Part shown: positions 43,443 through 52,296 of the stretch, in pieces | Layout of the letters: each line of letters opens with the position of its first letter | Position numbering within the stretch: the first letter of the stretch is position 1 | NCBI RefSeq assembly: GCF_001317345.1 | Contig: NZ_JXCG01000001.1 | Location: 62,001 to 126,000, forward strand | Direction of reading: 5' to 3' | DNA from: Thermococcus sp. EP1 | Lineage (GTDB): Archaea; Methanobacteriota_B; Thermococci; Thermococcales; Thermococcaceae | Length of the DNA: 64,000 nt | Translations under genes and position numbers: made by a program | Notes under the pieces: model-generated | Told to the model about the DNA's origin: nothing | Database searches by the model: none | What the model saw: the letters and a program-made list of their open reading frames with translations, nothing else

Positions 43443-43853
43443 ATGGATGAAAATGCCCCAATAAAGGTTTACATGACTAAAAAGTTGATAGGGGTAAGGC
43501 CAGATAATACCATCCAAGAGGCCTGTAAGATAATGGTAGAATTTGATATTGGCTCTCTAGTTGTCATAGACCAACATGAAAAGGTTATAGGATTTTTTAC
43601 AAAGAGTGACATTATAAGAAGAGTTATCGTTCCAGGTTTGGCTTATACGACCCCCGTAACGGAGATCATGACAAAGGATTTAATTACGGTAGATGCAAAC
43701 ACTCCACTAAAAGAAGTATTGAAAATAATGGCAGCAAAGAGAATAAAACACATGCTCATTAAAGAAGAAGGGAAAGTTGTTGGTATTTTTACCCTCAGCG
43801 ATCTTCTTGAAGCCAGTAGAAGAAAACTCGAAACAGCGATCTCGGTAGAGTGA
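43443..43853 (+). CDS. Two-CBS-domain protein
   Basis: A 136-residue stand-alone pair of CBS domains: VYMTKKLIGVRPDNTIQEA then GFFTKSDIIRRVI, and ITVDANTPLKEVLKIM then GIFTLSDLLEA. Such Bateman modules bind adenosine nucleotides or SAM and regulate other proteins. ATG at 43443 follows GGTGATTCAG. It begins 63 bases after the 2-phosphoglycerate kinase, and is followed at six bases by the phosphoesterase gene, so it might sense energy state for either. Confidence 0.88.
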   Translation: MDENAPIKVYMTKKLIGVRPDNTIQEACKIMVEFDIGSLVVIDQHEKVIGFFTKSDIIRRVIVPGLAYTTPVTEIMTKDLITVDANTPLKEVLKIMAAKRIKHMLIKEEGKVVGIFTLSDLLEASRRKLETAISVE

Positions 43854-43858
43854 TAAAC

Positions 43859-45373
43859 ATGATCAAGATAGCCCACATAAGCGACACTCACATAACAAGC
43901 GGGGAAGCTTACAAAGGATACGCCTATGATTTAATAGTTAATGAAGTAAATGCACTAGATTACGACCTGGTTGTTCACACGGGCGATGTTACGAACGAGG
44001 GATTAAGAGAAGAATACGAACGAGCGAGTTATGAGTTAAAAAAGATACAAAAACGCCTTATAGTGCTACCTGGCAATCATGATGCTAGAAATGTTGGATA
44101 TGAGCTCTTCCAAAAGTATATTGGTGCATTGAATGGTGTATATGAGTGGAAAGATTTAGTCATAATATGGGTAGATTCAACAATTCCGGATTTGAATAAT
44201 GGGAGAGTAGGAGGATACAAATTCCAATGGCTTAAGGAAAAGCTCGAGGAATACTCACACAAGAAGTTTAAAATAGTCGCTTCCCATCATCATCTTATCC
44301 CACTTCCCGATACTGGGAGAGAACGAAACGTTCTTTTTAATGCGGGTGATGTCTTAGATCTGCTCCTTAAACACGAGATTAACCTCTACATTTGTGGACA
44401 CAAACATGTCCCTAACATCTATAGGGTAGAGGGTCTTGTAGTGGCAAACTCCGGATGTACCTCCTGTAGAAAAACTAGAAAAGGGGATGTAAACAGTTAT
44501 AATATAATTAAAATAAGAGAAGATGGCAAAATTTCTGTAGCGATAAAAAGAGTGACTGGAGATATTCATAAGAGAGAGTTTAAGATAAAGAAACAACGAA
44601 TTTTCATACCAAAGAGAAAAAGATTATTTAGGATTATTCAAATGAGTGAAAGCAATGTCTCAGATAGAGTCTACTTTAGAGAGAGAGTCTTCAAAAATGC
44701 TATACGGGCCATTAATGAGAGATATAAGCCAGATCTGGTAATCCACTGTGGAGATATGGTGGATGTTGGTATCGAAAGATATTATTCAAAAGCTCACGAA
44801 CTCTGGGAGAAGATAAAGCCCGAGAAACTTCTAGTCCCCGGACATAATGACATAACCCATTTAGGTTACGAGTTATTTAGGGAGTACTTTGAAGAACCAA
44901 AAATCCTGGAAAAGGACAATTTTGTCTTTATTCCTATTATATCAGCCCAATACGAGACGCCTATAGGGGTCGTTGGAAGAATAGGGCAAAAAATCCTTAG
45001 AGAACACCTGAGAGAATACGAAGAAAAGTTCAGAGTTGTTATCATGCACCACAACATAACACCGATACCAAAAAGCAGAGAAATAGGGTTTTTAGAAGAT
45101 GGCGGAAATGTCCTGAAGATCCTTACTGAGGAAAATACAAACTTGGTCCTTACAGGCCACGGAGGAAATAGTCTAGGAATAAAAGTCGAAGAAACACCAA
45201 TAATAAACGCCGGTTCAATAAGCTGGGAGTTACATAGAAACCCCTTTGGTAACTCTTTCAATATAATAGACATCTACGAGGACATGGTAGCGGCCTTTGA
45301 GATCCAAGCTACCTGGGGATCCAGAAAACTCTTAGGTCTATGGAAAATAAAAACAAAAGTACCATGGGATTAA
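43859..45373 (+). CDS. Double-domain metallophosphoesterase, second half degenerate
   Basis: A 504-residue protein of two calcineurin-like phosphoesterase domains. The first has all metal motifs: D9 and H11 in ISDTHI, TGDVTNEG near 42, GNHD at 72-75, ASHHH and CGHKH. The second, from about residue 254, keeps the frame but with IIQMSESN in place of SDTH, HCGDMVDVG, PGHND in place of GNHD, MHHN and LTGHGGN. It lacks the first aspartate/histidine pair, so it is probably not active and may be structural. Start ATG at 43859 just after the CBS gene stop. Substrate may be a phosphodiester or nucleotide; unknown. Confidence 0.85.
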   Translation: MIKIAHISDTHITSGEAYKGYAYDLIVNEVNALDYDLVVHTGDVTNEGLREEYERASYELKKIQKRLIVLPGNHDARNVGYELFQKYIGALNGVYEWKDLVIIWVDSTIPDLNNGRVGGYKFQWLKEKLEEYSHKKFKIVASHHHLIPLPDTGRERNVLFNAGDVLDLLLKHEINLYICGHKHVPNIYRVEGLVVANSGCTSCRKTRKGDVNSYNIIKIREDGKISVAIKRVTGDIHKREFKIKKQRIFIPKRKRLFRIIQMSESNVSDRVYFRERVFKNAIRAINERYKPDLVIHCGDMVDVGIERYYSKAHELWEKIKPEKLLVPGHNDITHLGYELFREYFEEPKILEKDNFVFIPIISAQYETPIGVVGRIGQKILREHLREYEEKFRVVIMHHNITPIPKSREIGFLEDGGNVLKILTEENTNLVLTGHGGNSLGIKVEETPIINAGSISWELHRNPFGNSFNIIDIYEDMVAAFEIQATWGSRKLLGLWKIKTKVPWD

Positions 45374-45840
45374 CCGAAGAAGGCACCCATCATATCCATC
45401 TGCTCTTCACTGAACCCCTTGACCTTAAATTCTGGCATCTTATCAATGAGCTCTTCATATTTTTCTTCATCAATTTTCTCTGCTTTTCCATCTTTTACAT
45501 AGAATACTCGCATATTGGTCTCTGACTTGTAAACAACTAGGAACTCACTTGTTTCGATGTTCTCAAAACTTACAAATATTGCATTTCCACCAGTATAGGG
45601 CTTCTTGCACTTGAACGGAAAGCTTGCTGAATTGAGCATGGCATCCCCAAGAGCAAAATTTGCCTTTTTGCCATTTATCTCAGTCCAAAAAGGCGTGCCC
45701 TCAAAGTCTCCCTCCACAACTACGAGGGTTTTTTGTCCATCGAATTCTATAACCGGAGCACCTTTTTTCTCAAGTATATCAAAAAGCCCTTCAATCGTCT
45801 CAGCATTTTTCAAACTTGCAACAAATCCTTCAACTTTCAT
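45370..45840 (-). CDS. Unknown 156-residue protein
   Basis: A cytosolic protein with mixed strands and helices (KTLVVVEGDFEGTPFWTEI, NAIFVSFENIETSEFLVVYKSE, NMRVFYVKDGKAEKI) and one cysteine. The ATG at 45840 has GGAGGC six bases upstream; an upstream start is weaker. The stop overlaps that of the convergent phosphoesterase by four bases. It is 52 bases downstream of the PhoU-RCK_C gene and could be its operon partner. I do not recognise the family. Confidence 0.65.
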   Translation of the reverse strand: MKVEGFVASLKNAETIEGLFDILEKKGAPVIEFDGQKTLVVVEGDFEGTPFWTEINGKKANFALGDAMLNSASFPFKCKKPYTGGNAIFVSFENIETSEFLVVYKSETNMRVFYVKDGKAEKIDEEKYEELIDKMPEFKVKGFSEEQMDMMGAFFG

Positions 45841-45891
45841 CTCAAAGCCTCCATTTTTCTTTACAAGCGAAATAAACAAAAGGCTTTATAA

Positions 45892-46488
45892 TTATTCCTC
45901 TTCTTCTATAAACTCGCCTTCCTCACCCTTTTCATTGGAAAGTTCTCTCAAACGGTCAATACCAGAACCAACTGCTATGAGTATATCTCCTTCTTCAATA
46001 ACTTCATCCTTGGAAGGGTTGTAAATATAGCGGCTACCTCTTTTTATGGCAATCAACTTGACTCCGACCTTTGTAGGAAGTTTAAGCTGTTTTAAGGCTT
46101 TTCCAATCAATATTGATCCTCTGTTAACCTTTACCCTGCCTATCTCTTCGTCAACATCATGCATTATTTTTCTTATTACTGGATGTGGTTCAACATCCCT
46201 AAGTACTAGGTCTGATATTTCATAAGCAGAGTCTGATATCTGTTCATTTATATTTGCCATTTCTATTATACTCAAAAGTTTTTCAGGGTCTTCTTCATAC
46301 TTGGCAGCCTTTAAAGCCAACTTCTTAACCTTCAATGTAAGCTCATCCATTCTCTCCTCAAGAATATAAACCTCATCAGCAATGTCCTCGCTATTATACA
46401 TAACTGATGAAAATGCAAGATCGACCATAAGAGAGGAAAGATTTTTCATCTCTATAAGACAGTCTCTAATCTCTTCAAGTTCTTTCAT
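45892..46488 (-). CDS. PhoU-RCK_C regulatory protein (second of pair)
   Basis: A 198-residue protein with a PhoU-like helical domain (1-105; RDCLIEMKNLSSLMVDLAFS, EDIADEVYILEERMDELTL) and a C-terminal RCK_C/TrkA-C domain (115-185; SILIGKALKQLKLPTKVGVKL, GDILIAVGSGIDRL). RCK_C domains bind nucleotides and gate cation channels; PhoU domains act on channels or transporters. It overlaps the upstream paralog by 14 bases. With the SLC41-like channel gene just before, it is likely a cytosolic gate or sensor for that channel. The acidic tail (EEGEFIEEEE) is notable. Confidence 0.87.
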   Translation of the reverse strand: MKELEEIRDCLIEMKNLSSLMVDLAFSSVMYNSEDIADEVYILEERMDELTLKVKKLALKAAKYEEDPEKLLSIIEMANINEQISDSAYEISDLVLRDVEPHPVIRKIMHDVDEEIGRVKVNRGSILIGKALKQLKLPTKVGVKLIAIKRGSRYIYNPSKDEVIEEGDILIAVGSGIDRLRELSNEKGEEGEFIEEEE

Positions 46489-47092
46489 CACCAATCACCC
46501 TAATAATTCCTCTCGCAATCTCCTTAAGATGTTCTACCGATGTGTGAGTTCCCCTTCCAATAAGCACGTCATTTGGTTTTATCTTAAACTCTTTATCAGG
46601 AGCAAATATCCACCTCTTCCCTCTTTTAACAGCTATTACCCAAACTCCAGTGTTAGTTGCAAGATCAAGTTCTCCTAGAGTTTTTCCTACAAGAATCGAG
46701 TCAGGAGAAACTACTATCTTAGTTATAACCTCCTCACTCTCCATAATCGCTTCTGTAATAACGGGATGAAGAGCAACGCCTTCCAAGACCATTTTGGCTA
46801 AATCCCCAGCGGCATTGGAAATATCTTCTATTGAATTAGCCATTTGTAAAACAGAGGTTATCTGTTCTGCTTCCTTTGGATTTCTTGCAGCTAAAACTGC
46901 ATGAGTCATCAAGTGATAATTTAGGAGATCCATTCTTTCCTCGAGGTCCAGCACTTCTTCGGCTATCTCTTTATCTCCAAAGAGAATTGCTGTATAAGCA
47001 AGGTCAACCATGAGTTCAACAATGTTTTTCATCTCTATGAAGATTTCTTTAACACTTTTGGGTTGATATTCAAATTCCTCGAATTCTTCCAT
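46475..47092 (-). CDS. PhoU-RCK_C regulatory protein (first of pair)
   Basis: A 205-residue paralog of the protein encoded just downstream, with the same order: a PhoU-like helical domain (KEIFIEMKNIVELMVDLAYT, KEIAEEVLDLEERMDLL) and an RCK_C domain (PDSILVGKTLGELDLATNTG, NDVLIGRGTHTSVEHL). An N-terminal acidic tip (MEEFEEFEY) is extra. The RCK_C half has a WVIAVKRGKRWIFAPDKEF core of the TrkA-C family. It starts 58 bases downstream of the channel gene. The pair probably forms a heteromeric regulator. Confidence 0.87.
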   Translation of the reverse strand: MEEFEEFEYQPKSVKEIFIEMKNIVELMVDLAYTAILFGDKEIAEEVLDLEERMDLLNYHLMTHAVLAARNPKEAEQITSVLQMANSIEDISNAAGDLAKMVLEGVALHPVITEAIMESEEVITKIVVSPDSILVGKTLGELDLATNTGVWVIAVKRGKRWIFAPDKEFKIKPNDVLIGRGTHTSVEHLKEIARGIIRVIGDERT

Positions 47093-47150
47093 CTACCAAT
47101 CCCACCTGTTCTTATCTCATATTCCATTTTCTTTTAAGGTTTTCCTCCCT

Positions 47151-48338
47151 CTAGACAATTAAATGAGCAACTCCTACAGTAAAAAGGGTTGAAAAGATAT
47201 CCGCCAGAGTAGTGATAGTAGGAACAGTGGCATTATCGGGATCCAAGCCCAATTTATCAAAACTTATTGCAAGGAAGTATCCTATAAACATATTAATCAA
47301 AACTAACAACGGATAGAAAGCTATAAATGGAAATACGAGTCCTACATCCTTTCCTAAACTGAGCCTTACTACCAAAATTCCTACAAGATTCATTAGAAAG
47401 GCTATGAAAAAGCTTGTAATGAAATACACAAAGATATCTAATAATGAATCTTTGTTAAAAAGCCCTTCTATCTCGCCAAGATGAAGTTTTGTAGACGTTT
47501 TTGCCCCAATAATCGATCCATAGTTTCCTGCAGTCCCAAGTATTGCCGGATACATAACGCTAAATATAACTGATGCATATATAACTTCACTATAAGCTTC
47601 AAGTAAACCACCAGAAACACTTGACAGTAATGCCAAGCCTCCTATTACCCCCAGAATTTCTCTAACCATCCTCTTTTCTTCCTTCTTAAGTTTAAGGACA
47701 AATAACATGAAAATCAGAAATACAATTCCCACTATCACTAAACTATCGAAAATTAATGGAAATTCTTCATAAAGTAAGATAAACAGTACTAAAAATGGCA
47801 TTGTAACAAGATCTCCTGCTGAGGTTACCAGAGGAGCTGCAACTGTATCAGGGTCAATGCCTTTTTTAAATGGTATGACCGTGGCAGCTGCTGTAGCATA
47901 TCCCATTATCAGGCTCACGAAGATAGTAGAAGTTACCACTATTAAAAGCACCACAATCCCAGATGTAGTTTCTTGGACTTTGAGAACGCCTACAAACCAC
48001 AGAATAAGTACTGGAAGGAGGGATAGTAATATACTTAAGAAAATATTTTTTACAACATTCCTATCCTTCAAATGAGGTTCCATTTCACCAAGGTGCAACA
48101 TTGTAGTAAATCGAGAGGCCATTGCACCAAAAATGTTTCCTCTTAATCCCATAAGACCAGGGAGAATCACAAAAATTATTGGATAACTCAACATGATTTT
48201 TTCAAAGAACCTACCCAGAAAAGCCCCTGCAAAGAAGTCCATAAATAAACATGTTACCAAAGCTGGAATAGCCCCCATCCAAGCATCTCTGAACCTCTCT
48301 GAGAGATTTCTCCCAAGGACTACTTGGAGGTTTCTCAT
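47151..48338 (-). CDS. SLC41/MgtE-like divalent cation channel
   Basis: A 395-residue membrane protein made of two MgtE-type repeats: MGAIPALVTCLFMDFFAG and then GLRGNIFGAMASRFTTMLHLGE in the first half, YPAILGTAGNYGSIIGAKTSTKLHLGEIE in the second. The repeated LGE motif and PDNATVPTITTLADIFS near the end are those of SLC41 proteins. It lacks the CBS and N domains of bacterial MgtE, so gating must come from elsewhere; the two PhoU-RCK_C genes downstream fit that role. ATG at 48338 follows AGGTGACGAGT. Magnesium is the likely ion. Confidence 0.88.
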   Translation of the reverse strand: MRNLQVVLGRNLSERFRDAWMGAIPALVTCLFMDFFAGAFLGRFFEKIMLSYPIIFVILPGLMGLRGNIFGAMASRFTTMLHLGEMEPHLKDRNVVKNIFLSILLSLLPVLILWFVGVLKVQETTSGIVVLLIVVTSTIFVSLIMGYATAAATVIPFKKGIDPDTVAAPLVTSAGDLVTMPFLVLFILLYEEFPLIFDSLVIVGIVFLIFMLFVLKLKKEEKRMVREILGVIGGLALLSSVSGGLLEAYSEVIYASVIFSVMYPAILGTAGNYGSIIGAKTSTKLHLGEIEGLFNKDSLLDIFVYFITSFFIAFLMNLVGILVVRLSLGKDVGLVFPFIAFYPLLVLINMFIGYFLAISFDKLGLDPDNATVPTITTLADIFSTLFTVGVAHLIV

Positions 48339-48481
48339 ACTCGTCACCTCTCATCTTTGCTCCCTCCCTGCTATTCACGTCTACTCTGCCAAGTAAATCT
48401 CCAAAAAATCCTATAAAAAGGTTTTGGTAACTCTAACTCATGAAAAGGCCCATGAAAAGAAAGGAATAAAAGACAAAAGGC

Positions 48482-50350
48482 TTATTCAAACTGGAACGGT
48501 GATATATAATCACCATATTTTTCTTTCGCCTCAAGTAGTCTCTGTCTTTCCTCCTCAAGGATTTTAAAGAGGTCTTCTGGTATATTACCTATCTCTTTGT
48601 AAATCTTTTCAATTCTCTCGATTTTTGCTAAAAACTCTGGCACTCTTATAGTAAACTGACGTTCATAATCTTCTCTCCGATATTCCTTGTTAAGAACTTC
48701 TTTAAAGAGCTTCTTCAAGTCTTCATACTTAGGAATGTATCCAACGGGAGTCTTTATTGCATCTACATCCCCATGAACTCTAAGCTCCATCCACTTAAGC
48801 CATACTGCCTTGTCAAGTTTGTGATTAAGCCAGTTGCCATTTTCATCCCTTAAGAAATAATTCACAGCAAATATCTTGGGTTTAATCCTCAATTTTTTCT
48901 CGAACTCAAGGTAGTTCTTTAGGTAGTCTCCGATATGAACACTCAAGAAGTCAAGGATTGCCATTGGATTAAATGCCCTAACCCCTTCCTTACCAAGTGT
49001 TGCTGCTGTTGTTTCACTTTCCAAAGCAGCACCCATTGTTATGACACCATGAGCCCAGTCAAAGGACTCCCTTACAGGAGGCCATGTATCTGCATCCCTT
49101 CCTCCAAAGATCATGCCACCAACTCTAACACCACACGGAGCTTCCAAAGCCTCTAAATCAGCGTTTGGAAAAGCTTCCAAGCTTACAGTAAAGCGAGCGT
49201 TCTTGTGACTTGGTGGGATCTCATTACCCTCTGGGTCTTTCTTTCCTCTCCACCATTTACCACTATGATTTTCTCCTTCATCGGGTATTGGTATACCCAT
49301 CTCATTCCAGTAAGGTTTTCCATCTTTAACGAGTACATTAGAGAAAATTATCTCGTTCGATGAGTGAAGAACTTCCCAAATTATTGGGTCATCTTCCTGA
49401 TTAACTCCTTGAATTATTCCAAAAACACCCTTCTCGACGTTTGCACCTCTTGCTTCTCCTTTCATGTCCACTATGAATGCTAAATCATCCCCCACTATGT
49501 TCTCCCATGAGATCATAGCAGTTGAAGTTTTACCACACATTGATGGATATGCTCCAGTAAAGTAAGTCCTTCTCCCATTAGGACCATTTACACGCATTAA
49601 GAACATGTGTTCACTTAACCAGCCCTCTTCAACAGCCCTCTTTATTGTTAAACGAAAAGCAAGCTTCTTTAAGCCTATAGTATTTCCACCATACTGTGTG
49701 TTTGCAGAATAAACAGTCTCACCCTCAAGATCTATGTAAACCCTTCTTTTATCTATGTTCTTACTGGTCTTCCTCTCATCGAGTTCTCCTGCCGAGTGTA
49801 CAAACTTTAGGAATTTAGCTTCCCTTCCCAAGCGCCTAAACTCTTCATAACCCTTTCTGTAAAGTATAAACTCACTATGGGCAACGTAAGCAGAATCTGT
49901 AAGTTGAACCGCCGGAATGGTAAAAACTGAATTTCTAGGCCCAAGAACAAAGAAACACACAAAGAGCTCTTTACCCTTTGCGATATCTTTCATTATCTCA
50001 TGTATTTCTCTAAGGCCCTCTTCTCTATCCATGGTATTTATAAAAGGTATCTCCACACCCTTAGGGACCAAGATTTTAGTTCTAGCTTTGTCCCTTGCCT
50101 GATCATAATAACCATCGTAGTGAACGGTATGACCTTCCATAACAAGGGAATTTTCTTCCCCATATTCAAGGGCCTTTCTCCTTATGTACGCTTCATCTTC
50201 TTTTGAATCAGTGCAAACAAAGACTTTTGCAGGATTTAAGAGCTCAATGTATTTTGCCAAAAATTCATGAAGCTCAGGATTGTCAATCACTCTAATTTTT
50301 TCAAACTGTTCTGGTTCGAGCCTTTCCTTTAGATAATCCATGGGGTCCAT
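48482..50350 (-). CDS. pckG: Phosphoenolpyruvate carboxykinase (GTP)
   Basis: A 622-residue PEP carboxykinase of the GTP type. The substrate loop includes RRTYFTGAYPSMCGKTSTAMI (kinase 1a P-loop with the active cysteine, about residue 273) and later motifs include FGGRDADTWPPV and PFQFE at the C terminus. The length fits the Thermococcus enzyme. It links oxaloacetate and PEP in gluconeogenesis or anaplerosis. GGTGGTGTAA precedes ATG. A palindrome (GTAAAA-G-TTTTAC) at 50361-50373 lies at its expected transcription start. Confident. Confidence 0.95.
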   Translation of the reverse strand: MDPMDYLKERLEPEQFEKIRVIDNPELHEFLAKYIELLNPAKVFVCTDSKEDEAYIRRKALEYGEENSLVMEGHTVHYDGYYDQARDKARTKILVPKGVEIPFINTMDREEGLREIHEIMKDIAKGKELFVCFFVLGPRNSVFTIPAVQLTDSAYVAHSEFILYRKGYEEFRRLGREAKFLKFVHSAGELDERKTSKNIDKRRVYIDLEGETVYSANTQYGGNTIGLKKLAFRLTIKRAVEEGWLSEHMFLMRVNGPNGRRTYFTGAYPSMCGKTSTAMISWENIVGDDLAFIVDMKGEARGANVEKGVFGIIQGVNQEDDPIIWEVLHSSNEIIFSNVLVKDGKPYWNEMGIPIPDEGENHSGKWWRGKKDPEGNEIPPSHKNARFTVSLEAFPNADLEALEAPCGVRVGGMIFGGRDADTWPPVRESFDWAHGVITMGAALESETTAATLGKEGVRAFNPMAILDFLSVHIGDYLKNYLEFEKKLRIKPKIFAVNYFLRDENGNWLNHKLDKAVWLKWMELRVHGDVDAIKTPVGYIPKYEDLKKLFKEVLNKEYRREDYERQFTIRVPEFLAKIERIEKIYKEIGNIPEDLFKILEEERQRLLEAKEKYGDYISPFQFE

Positions 50351-50466
50351 TTACACCACCGTAAAAGTTTTACATTCGAAAATTAAAAAGGTTTCTCAAA
50401 AATCGCGGTATAACGTACCAAAAATTATATTAACTGGGACTCCTCAATTCTTATGGTGCAAAAAGT
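50351..50466. promoter_or_regulatory. Divergent promoter region, pckG / nucleotidyltransferase
   Basis: The 116-base gap has, on the minus strand, a TATA-like TTTTTAATTTTC (about 50379-50390) followed by the palindrome GTAAAAGTTTTAC (50361-50373), 11 bases before the pckG start. On the plus strand AAATTATATT (50423-50432) serves the nucleotidyltransferase gene, with GGTG eleven bases before its ATG. The Thermococcales glycolytic motif TATCAC-N5-GTGATA is not present. Confidence 0.5.
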
Positions 50467-51552
50467 ATGCAAGCAGTGATTTTAGCGGGCGGAAAAGGCA
50501 CAAGACTGCTTCCTTTGACAGTTTACCGCCCCAAACCCATGATCCCATTTTTCAATAAACCTATGATGGAATACGTAGTAAAGGCGCTAACAAATGCTGG
50601 AGTGGAAGAGATCTTCGTACTCGTAGGTTACCTCAAAAAACGGATCACAAATTATTTCGGAGATGGTAGCGATTTCGGAGTTGAAATGCATTATTCAAAT
50701 GGAGAAAATATAAAACTCGGAACTGCAGGTGCCACAAAAAAAGTTGTAAACAAAATAGAGGATACTTTCATCATTGCCTCGAGTGACGTGCTAACCAACA
50801 TTAACATAAATGCCCTTTATGAGTATCATAAAAGAAAAAAGGCCCTAGCTACCATTGCTTTATCTCGTGTTGAAGATCCCAGCCAATATGGGATTGCTAT
50901 CGTAGATTCCGAGAACAGAATACTGAGATTCAAAGAAAAACCCAAACCCGAAGAGGCTTTTAGTAATTTGGTAAATGCAGGTATCTACGTTTTTGAACCA
51001 GAAGCTTTTGATTTAGTTCCCAAAGGAGAAAACTTCGATTTTTCTCTGAATCTATTTCCAAAGATGCTGGAAGAAAACCTCCCTCTTTACGGGTTTCCCT
51101 TTGAGGAATACTGGAACGACGTAGGAAGGCCATCAAGCTACCTCCAAGCAACAGCAGACGTTTTTCTAGGAAGACTTAAGCTCTCCCAAGTAAGAACAGA
51201 ATCACTTAAAGGAAATCTAGAATATGGTGGGCCGCTCTACAGCGGAATAAGATGTCAAATAAGACGACCAGAGGTAAGAGGATTTGCAGTTTTAGGAGAC
51301 AATGTTAAAATAGGGAGAAACGTTAAAATAGAACGTTCAGTTATATTCTCAAATGTGACTATAGAAGAGGGAGCAGAGATTTATGAAGCAATCATAGGAG
51401 AAAACGTTCATATTGGAAAAGGTGTAATTATTGAAAGTGGGAGTGTCGTTGGCGATAACTCTGTGATTGAAGAATTCACAAAGATTGGAGCCAATGTAAA
51501 AATTTGGGCCGAATCAAGAATTGGAAAAGAAAGTATAGTACTCCCTGATTGA
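50467..51552 (+). CDS. Sugar-1-phosphate nucleotidyltransferase with left-handed helix
   Basis: A 361-residue protein. The N-terminal nucleotidyltransferase domain has LAGGKGTRLLPLT near residues 6-18, RPKPMIPF, the DVLTN metal site and GIAIVD; a left-handed beta-helix of hexapeptide repeats follows from about 250 (IGRNVKIERSVIFSNV, IGENVHIGKGVIIESG). It makes a nucleotide sugar from a sugar-1-phosphate and NTP, with mannose-1-phosphate/GTP or glucose-1-phosphate/UTP/dTTP as candidates. It pairs with the next gene, a truncated phosphohexomutase relative. In many bacteria the two parts are one protein. Confidence 0.88.
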   Translation: MQAVILAGGKGTRLLPLTVYRPKPMIPFFNKPMMEYVVKALTNAGVEEIFVLVGYLKKRITNYFGDGSDFGVEMHYSNGENIKLGTAGATKKVVNKIEDTFIIASSDVLTNININALYEYHKRKKALATIALSRVEDPSQYGIAIVDSENRILRFKEKPKPEEAFSNLVNAGIYVFEPEAFDLVPKGENFDFSLNLFPKMLEENLPLYGFPFEEYWNDVGRPSSYLQATADVFLGRLKLSQVRTESLKGNLEYGGPLYSGIRCQIRRPEVRGFAVLGDNVKIGRNVKIERSVIFSNVTIEEGAEIYEAIIGENVHIGKGVIIESGSVVGDNSVIEEFTKIGANVKIWAESRIGKESIVLPD

Positions 51553-51562
51553 GGTGGTTGTG

Positions 51563-52270
51563 ATGGAAATTTATAGGTCTGAGGAATTCAACCCAGAAGA
51601 ACTTGCCCTGCTCGGAAGGGCCATTGGAACAGTCGCCCAAGGGACTATAATAGTGGGAAGAGACGGAAGAGCAATTTCAAGATATGGAAAAAGGGCCTTA
51701 GTGGTCGGAATAGTAAGTACAGGTTCAGCTACAATGGATGTAAGGCTAATTCCCCTCATAGTTCTCAAAGACTTTGCTCATAAACGTGGCCTACCCCTTG
51801 TATATATTTATTACTACAATGGAGTGAGAGTTGAGATTAGTGGATTCGACCCCGACGAGATAAATGCTTTATTGAAGACAAAGAAGTTTATAGAGGCGCA
51901 CCCCAATGATATCGGAGCTACCGTTTATTACCCAAATGCCTTGGACGATTTTCTCCAAGACATCTTCAAGCACTACAACTTCACTGTAGAAGGAAAAGCC
52001 TTAATCGATTGTATGAATACTCCTGCAGTACTTTTATTTCCCCAGCTAAGTGAACACTTAAGATTTGAAACAGAACTCCTTAATGATATGATGACCAGCT
52101 ACTTACCACCTAAACCAAAAGAAGTTTATTTACAAAAACTTAAAAAAGGAGATTACGCTTTTGGACTTCGTTTCCGTCCCGATGGATATGTAGAGTTTCA
52201 TAAGGATGGGGAAGAAAAAGAATTCGGAAGTATGTGGAGACTACTAGATCACATGAAGAAAGTCCTTTAA
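51563..52270 (+). CDS. Degenerate phosphohexomutase-like protein
   Basis: A 235-residue protein that resembles the first two domains of phosphomannomutases: [20 protein letters not shown] corresponds to [14 protein letters not shown] in glmM of this window, and [22 protein letters not shown] to [18 protein letters not shown]. But the phosphoserine loop ASHNPP is replaced by [10 protein letters not shown], the DGDADR metal loop is missing, and domains 3-4 are absent. So it cannot be a normal mutase. The ATG at 51563 follows GGTGGTTGTG, ten bases after the nucleotidyltransferase stop. It is probably a structural or regulatory partner of that enzyme. Confidence 0.75.
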   Translation: MEIYRSEEFNPEELALLGRAIGTVAQGTIIVGRDGRAISRYGKRALVVGIVSTGSATMDVRLIPLIVLKDFAHKRGLPLVYIYYYNGVRVEISGFDPDEINALLKTKKFIEAHPNDIGATVYYPNALDDFLQDIFKHYNFTVEGKALIDCMNTPAVLLFPQLSEHLRFETELLNDMMTSYLPPKPKEVYLQKLKKGDYAFGLRFRPDGYVEFHKDGEEKEFGSMWRLLDHMKKVL

Positions 52271-52296
52271 TATGGAAATCAGTCGGAGGTGCACTC

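Noticed and set aside
45605-46024. 139-codon plus-strand frame rich in Ser and Pro
   Set aside because: It lies opposite two supported genes and looks like the antisense of charged helical sequence.
50351-50466. Thermococcales glycolytic motif at pckG
   Set aside because: I looked for TATCAC-N5-GTGATA and did not find it in this gap.
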